From Cyprinodon diabolis (taxonomy: Eukaryota > Chordata > Actinopteri > Cyprinodontiformes > Cyprinodontidae), in NCBI GenBank assembly GCA_030533445.1, contig CM060076.1, positions 8,371,501 through 8,435,500 on the forward strand: DNA of 64,000 nt, read 5' to 3'. Both the position numbers and the translations under genes were made by a program. Under the pieces are notes generated by a model that saw only the letters and a list, made by a program, of their open reading frames with translations, made no database searches and was not told the DNA's origin. Positions 61,320 through 64,000 of this stretch are shown here, piece by piece (within the stretch, counting starts at the first letter, position 1; every line of letters begins with the position of its first letter).

Positions 61320-62418
61320 CCGTAAATCCTCTAATATAGGACGGGGCCTTTATTTCACTCAGGTACATCTTGGTCCAGGCCATTATTGGAAGGAGGCCAG
61401 AATTAGAGGCAGGCCTCTATTTCTATTTGATCAAAACAGACTACCAGGGGAATAAAAAAAAACGAGATTTTGTGTCTCTTTGAACCTATAAAATACTAGG
61501 TTCATTTATTGAAAAAGTACAGTTAACGTAACGGTATACAGAACATTATTCAGACCTCTTCCAGCAGCTGCAATTTTTCTGCACGGCAATACAAAAAAAA
61601 AAGAAGACACAGAATGGAATCTTGGCCAAACTGACTTGCGAAACAAAGTAAAAAAAATAAATAAAAATGCAAACTTATGCCATCACAGCGGAATTTTATT
61701 TGAGGCAGGCTAAGTGGAAGTAGGCTGCTGGTATCATATATTTCAAGAGAAATTCAGAACAACGAAGGCCAACGAAATTCTGTCATTTTAACGCTGCCTG
61801 GTTACCTCCAAACCTGCTGGTAATCACATCTGTCTTTCAGATCAGAATGATTGTGTGACTGGTTATACTCCTGCAGCAGTGTGTCACAATGAGCTAGACA
61901 CAGAATTTTTTTATTAATGCTTACTGTAATATTGAAGCGTGGTCCGCGCTATAATAGACTGTGGGTCTAGATACGGCCAAGGCGGTGAGGAAGTGGGGGC
62001 GAGTAGTCCGACAACGGAGGGACATTACGGTGAAAAAGAGCAGAGATCCAGGTGGAAAAAGGGTCCCAGCGTTCTCGCGCACCTCGCACTTGTAGCTGGT
62101 GAAACTTCACGTGTTTTTTTCCGCAATTTCGGTCATAAAAACGAAACAAGCCGACCTCCTGTCTGCGGCACTGTCTGTGCTAAGGATGGGAGTTCCCATG
62201 CTAATGGCTTGGATTCTTTAGCAAATATGTCCCCCCTGTAGTACTTTTATGTTACTATGACAAGTTTTTGAGGACTGCCCAGGGACATTGTTGGTTCTAA
62301 TTATAGCCCCGGCCTGTATAAGAGTCCGGCCAGTATTTACTTCTGCCGACAGCCAGACAGGCCATTATTAGAGACCCGGCTGCTAATGGAATACAGACCA
62401 ATATTAGAGGATTTACGG
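61320..62418. mobile_element. Inverted-repeat element with TA target duplication
   Basis: Left end CCGTAAATCCTCTAATAT; the right end reads the same on the other strand. TA flanks it at 61318-61319 and 62419-62420. About 1.1 kb; the interior includes a GC-rich part (61940-62250) with a 100-codon frame lacking known motifs. Non-autonomous; superfamily not settled (TA targets fit Tc1/mariner-like or some other groups). Confidence 0.75.
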
Positions 62419-62429
62419 TATATAGTTAT

Positions 62430-63300
62430 TGAAATCTAATTTATCCATCAATCCAGCCGTCAGTCCATATATTGTACCTGATATATTTTATCACTGCAGG
62501 GCAGCACGGGGATACCCGACAATGAGCACACATGCATTCACACCTAAATGCAATAAGGAGACACAAATTGACTTAATATTAATCTAAGTTAAATGTCATT
62601 GGAGGAAGATTGAGTATTTGAAGAGAACCCACAAATGCAAGGGGAAAACATGCAAGATCTGTGTTTCTTGTTGATTTCCAGAAAGAACCAAGAAAGTCTC
62701 CCATCAATGGGTGTCCAACACAAGCAAGAGTCCACTAGAACAGAGCCCTAAAAATAGTACTCTGTTCGCAATTTTTGTCCTACAACAGTAAAAGTTTTAC
62801 AGTTACCTCGTGGCATGACTAAACAATGCCATGTGTGGCATCAAAATGTCAAATTCTCTATGTGCATATAAGCACCATTTTGATTTCTACATGGCGCTGA
62901 GTAAGGAGCAGCTTATCAATGGCACTGCAGTTCAAAAAAATCTTTATCTGCCTCTTATTTTACTCCACAAATTCAACCACAGGATACTTGGTTTACCACA
63001 GGCCCCTCTAGCTAGTGAACACTTAGCTTGCTAGTTGTGGGTTGAAAGTCATGCTCATCTCAGAAGATCTAATCTGTTTAGTTTACCAGGTCCTTGAGAA
63101 ACCTTGCACTACACAAAATGATAGCATGCCAGCTGGATCATCCCCCACAGTTATTATCTCCCTGGTTGCACCCTAGCATTGGAGGAGCAGGTGATTTTAT
63201 CAAAGGTGTTAGTACCTTAACCAGCCTTTGCTTACAACATTATGGTAAAAGATATGTTACCCACTTTGTCATAGTTGATGCAGATAATGTATCTGACCAT
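62430..63300. other. Spacer upstream of P10, nothing recognised
   Basis: AT-rich sequence without recognisable genes. It should contain distal P10 regulatory sequence. Confidence 0.4.
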
Positions 63301-63311
63301 CCCATGAAAAC

Positions 63312-63406
63312 AGTATTTAAAGAGAGACGAGCTTTACATTCATTTAGGTCCTAGTCTGTTCAGCTCTTCAACAACAATTCTTGGACTCAGTTTCAACCTT
63401 TAACAG
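63312..63406 (+). promoter_or_regulatory. P10 promoter and non-coding first exon
   Basis: TATA-type box (AGTATTTAAAGAG, 63312-63324) and an exon ending CTTTAACAG|GTAAAA (donor after 63406). GATAATG occurs upstream (63283-63289), but the CAAT-type box shared by P3-P9 was not found. Confidence 0.58.
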
Positions 63407-63503
63407 GTAAAATAAAGATGTATACTTTATTTAAATAGAAAGATTTAAAATAGTTGACATACGTTTTCAAATCTAGCATTGATATTCACTTTCTTTCTGC
63501 AGG

Positions 63504-63633
63504 ATGAAGTTTGTCACAATCTTTCTTGTGCTGTCTCTGGTCGTCCTGATGGCCGAACCTGGAGAGTGTTTTTTTAGAAAAATGTTCAAAACTTTTAAGG
63601 CCTTATATCATGGTGCCAAACAAGGAATTAAAG
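63504..63633 (+). CDS. P10: piscidin-like precursor, 3' part beyond the window
   Basis: The signal-peptide exon starts at ATG 63504 after a TTCTGCAG|G acceptor. Residues 1-22 are MKFVTIFLVLSLVVLMAEPG plus EC. The mature part begins FFRKMFKTFKALYHGAKQG and ends IKG at the putative donor AAAG|GTTTGT (after 63633). It has one Arg, five Lys and a His and no acidic residue, making it the most cationic member here and a strong candidate for a membrane-active peptide. The donor is phase 1, unlike the phase 2 of the others. If unspliced the frame ends at TAA 63639-63641, giving 45 residues without a pro-region. The remaining exon is not found up to base 64000. Confidence 0.82.
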
Positions 63634-64000
63634 GTTTGTAAAAAAAAAAAAAAAGTTAAAGTATAAGAAGTATTTAATGATGCTTAGATTGGTGCAAAAC
63701 AATAATCATTTTTAGTAGCTCAGTACTGATGAAAAAAAAATCAAACCAAGGAAGAGAACAAAATACTTCATTTTTTATTTAGTCATAGCCTTTCAAATCC
63801 AACATACTTATCTGTGCTGCTGGTGAAATATTGGTGAACTACTTTTAAAACATTTGAAGTTTTTTTAAATCCTAACCATTTTGTAATACCTGAGAAAAAG
63901 TTAAAACTTAACTGCAATGTTCCACAACCATGATTAAATTGCAATGTTGGTCATTTATATTTAGTTGTTTTTATCCTTGCATTACATTTTTTTCTTTTAC

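Overview
The window looks like a fish genome, most probably a spiny-rayed (percomorph-type) teleost; the species cannot be named from sequence alone. The grounds are ten head-to-tail loci, all on the plus strand, of piscidin/moronecidin-type antimicrobial peptide genes, a family known from such fishes. They sit in AT-rich DNA crowded with typical teleost repeats: Tc1-like and hAT-like DNA transposons, L2-, RTE- and CR1-type LINE fragments, gypsy-type solo LTRs and long (AT)n tracts. No unrelated protein-coding host gene was recognised.

The loci are called P1 to P10 here. Where complete, each has a TATA box and a non-coding first exon ending in a GT donor, an exon with the signal peptide (usually MKC...[14 protein letters not shown]) and the start of the mature amphipathic peptide, and an exon with the rest of the mature peptide plus a Gln/Asp/Leu-rich pro-region. 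P1 (left edge) is frameshifted and has a stop. P2 is decayed or uses another frame. P3, P4 and P5 have the usual piscidin length (76 aa). P6, P7 and P8 have a pro-region stretched by 5-residue repeats (116, 135 and 137 aa). P9 keeps its reading frame but lacks 16 codons covering the antimicrobial core. P10 (right edge) encodes a strongly cationic peptide and runs out of the window.

Layout: 1-4.3 kb, P1, a dead Tc1-like element and P2. 4.4-12.5 kb, mostly repeats, plus an orphan P-type promoter near 7.5 kb. 12.5-20.8 kb, a 2.8-kb direct duplication carrying P3 and P4, its copies separated by an RTE-type LINE. 21-24.5 kb, a solo LTR, a Tc1-like remnant split by a small hAT MITE, and a LINE remnant. 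25-26 kb, P5. 27-31.6 kb, a foldback, a second orphan promoter, and an LTR with an intact Tc1 element inside it. 32.7-40 kb, P6 and P7. 42-46.5 kb, LINE fragments. 46.8-47.7 kb, P8. 49-52.4 kb, a solo LTR and an intact Tc1 element. 53.3-54 kb, P9. 54.4-62.4 kb, a TTAA-flanked MITE, a hAT-like element with a second apparently identical Tc1 copy inside it, and a TA-flanked inverted-repeat element. 63.3 kb to the end, P10.

The peptide genes probably act as one innate-immunity cluster expanded by tandem duplication. Seven of them (P3-P9) share a TTNNNCAAT box at a similar distance upstream of TATA, so shared control is plausible. The points most worth attention are P9 (a secreted precursor without its antimicrobial core), the pentapeptide expansion in P6-P8, the shared promoter block, and the alternative cationic frame in P2.
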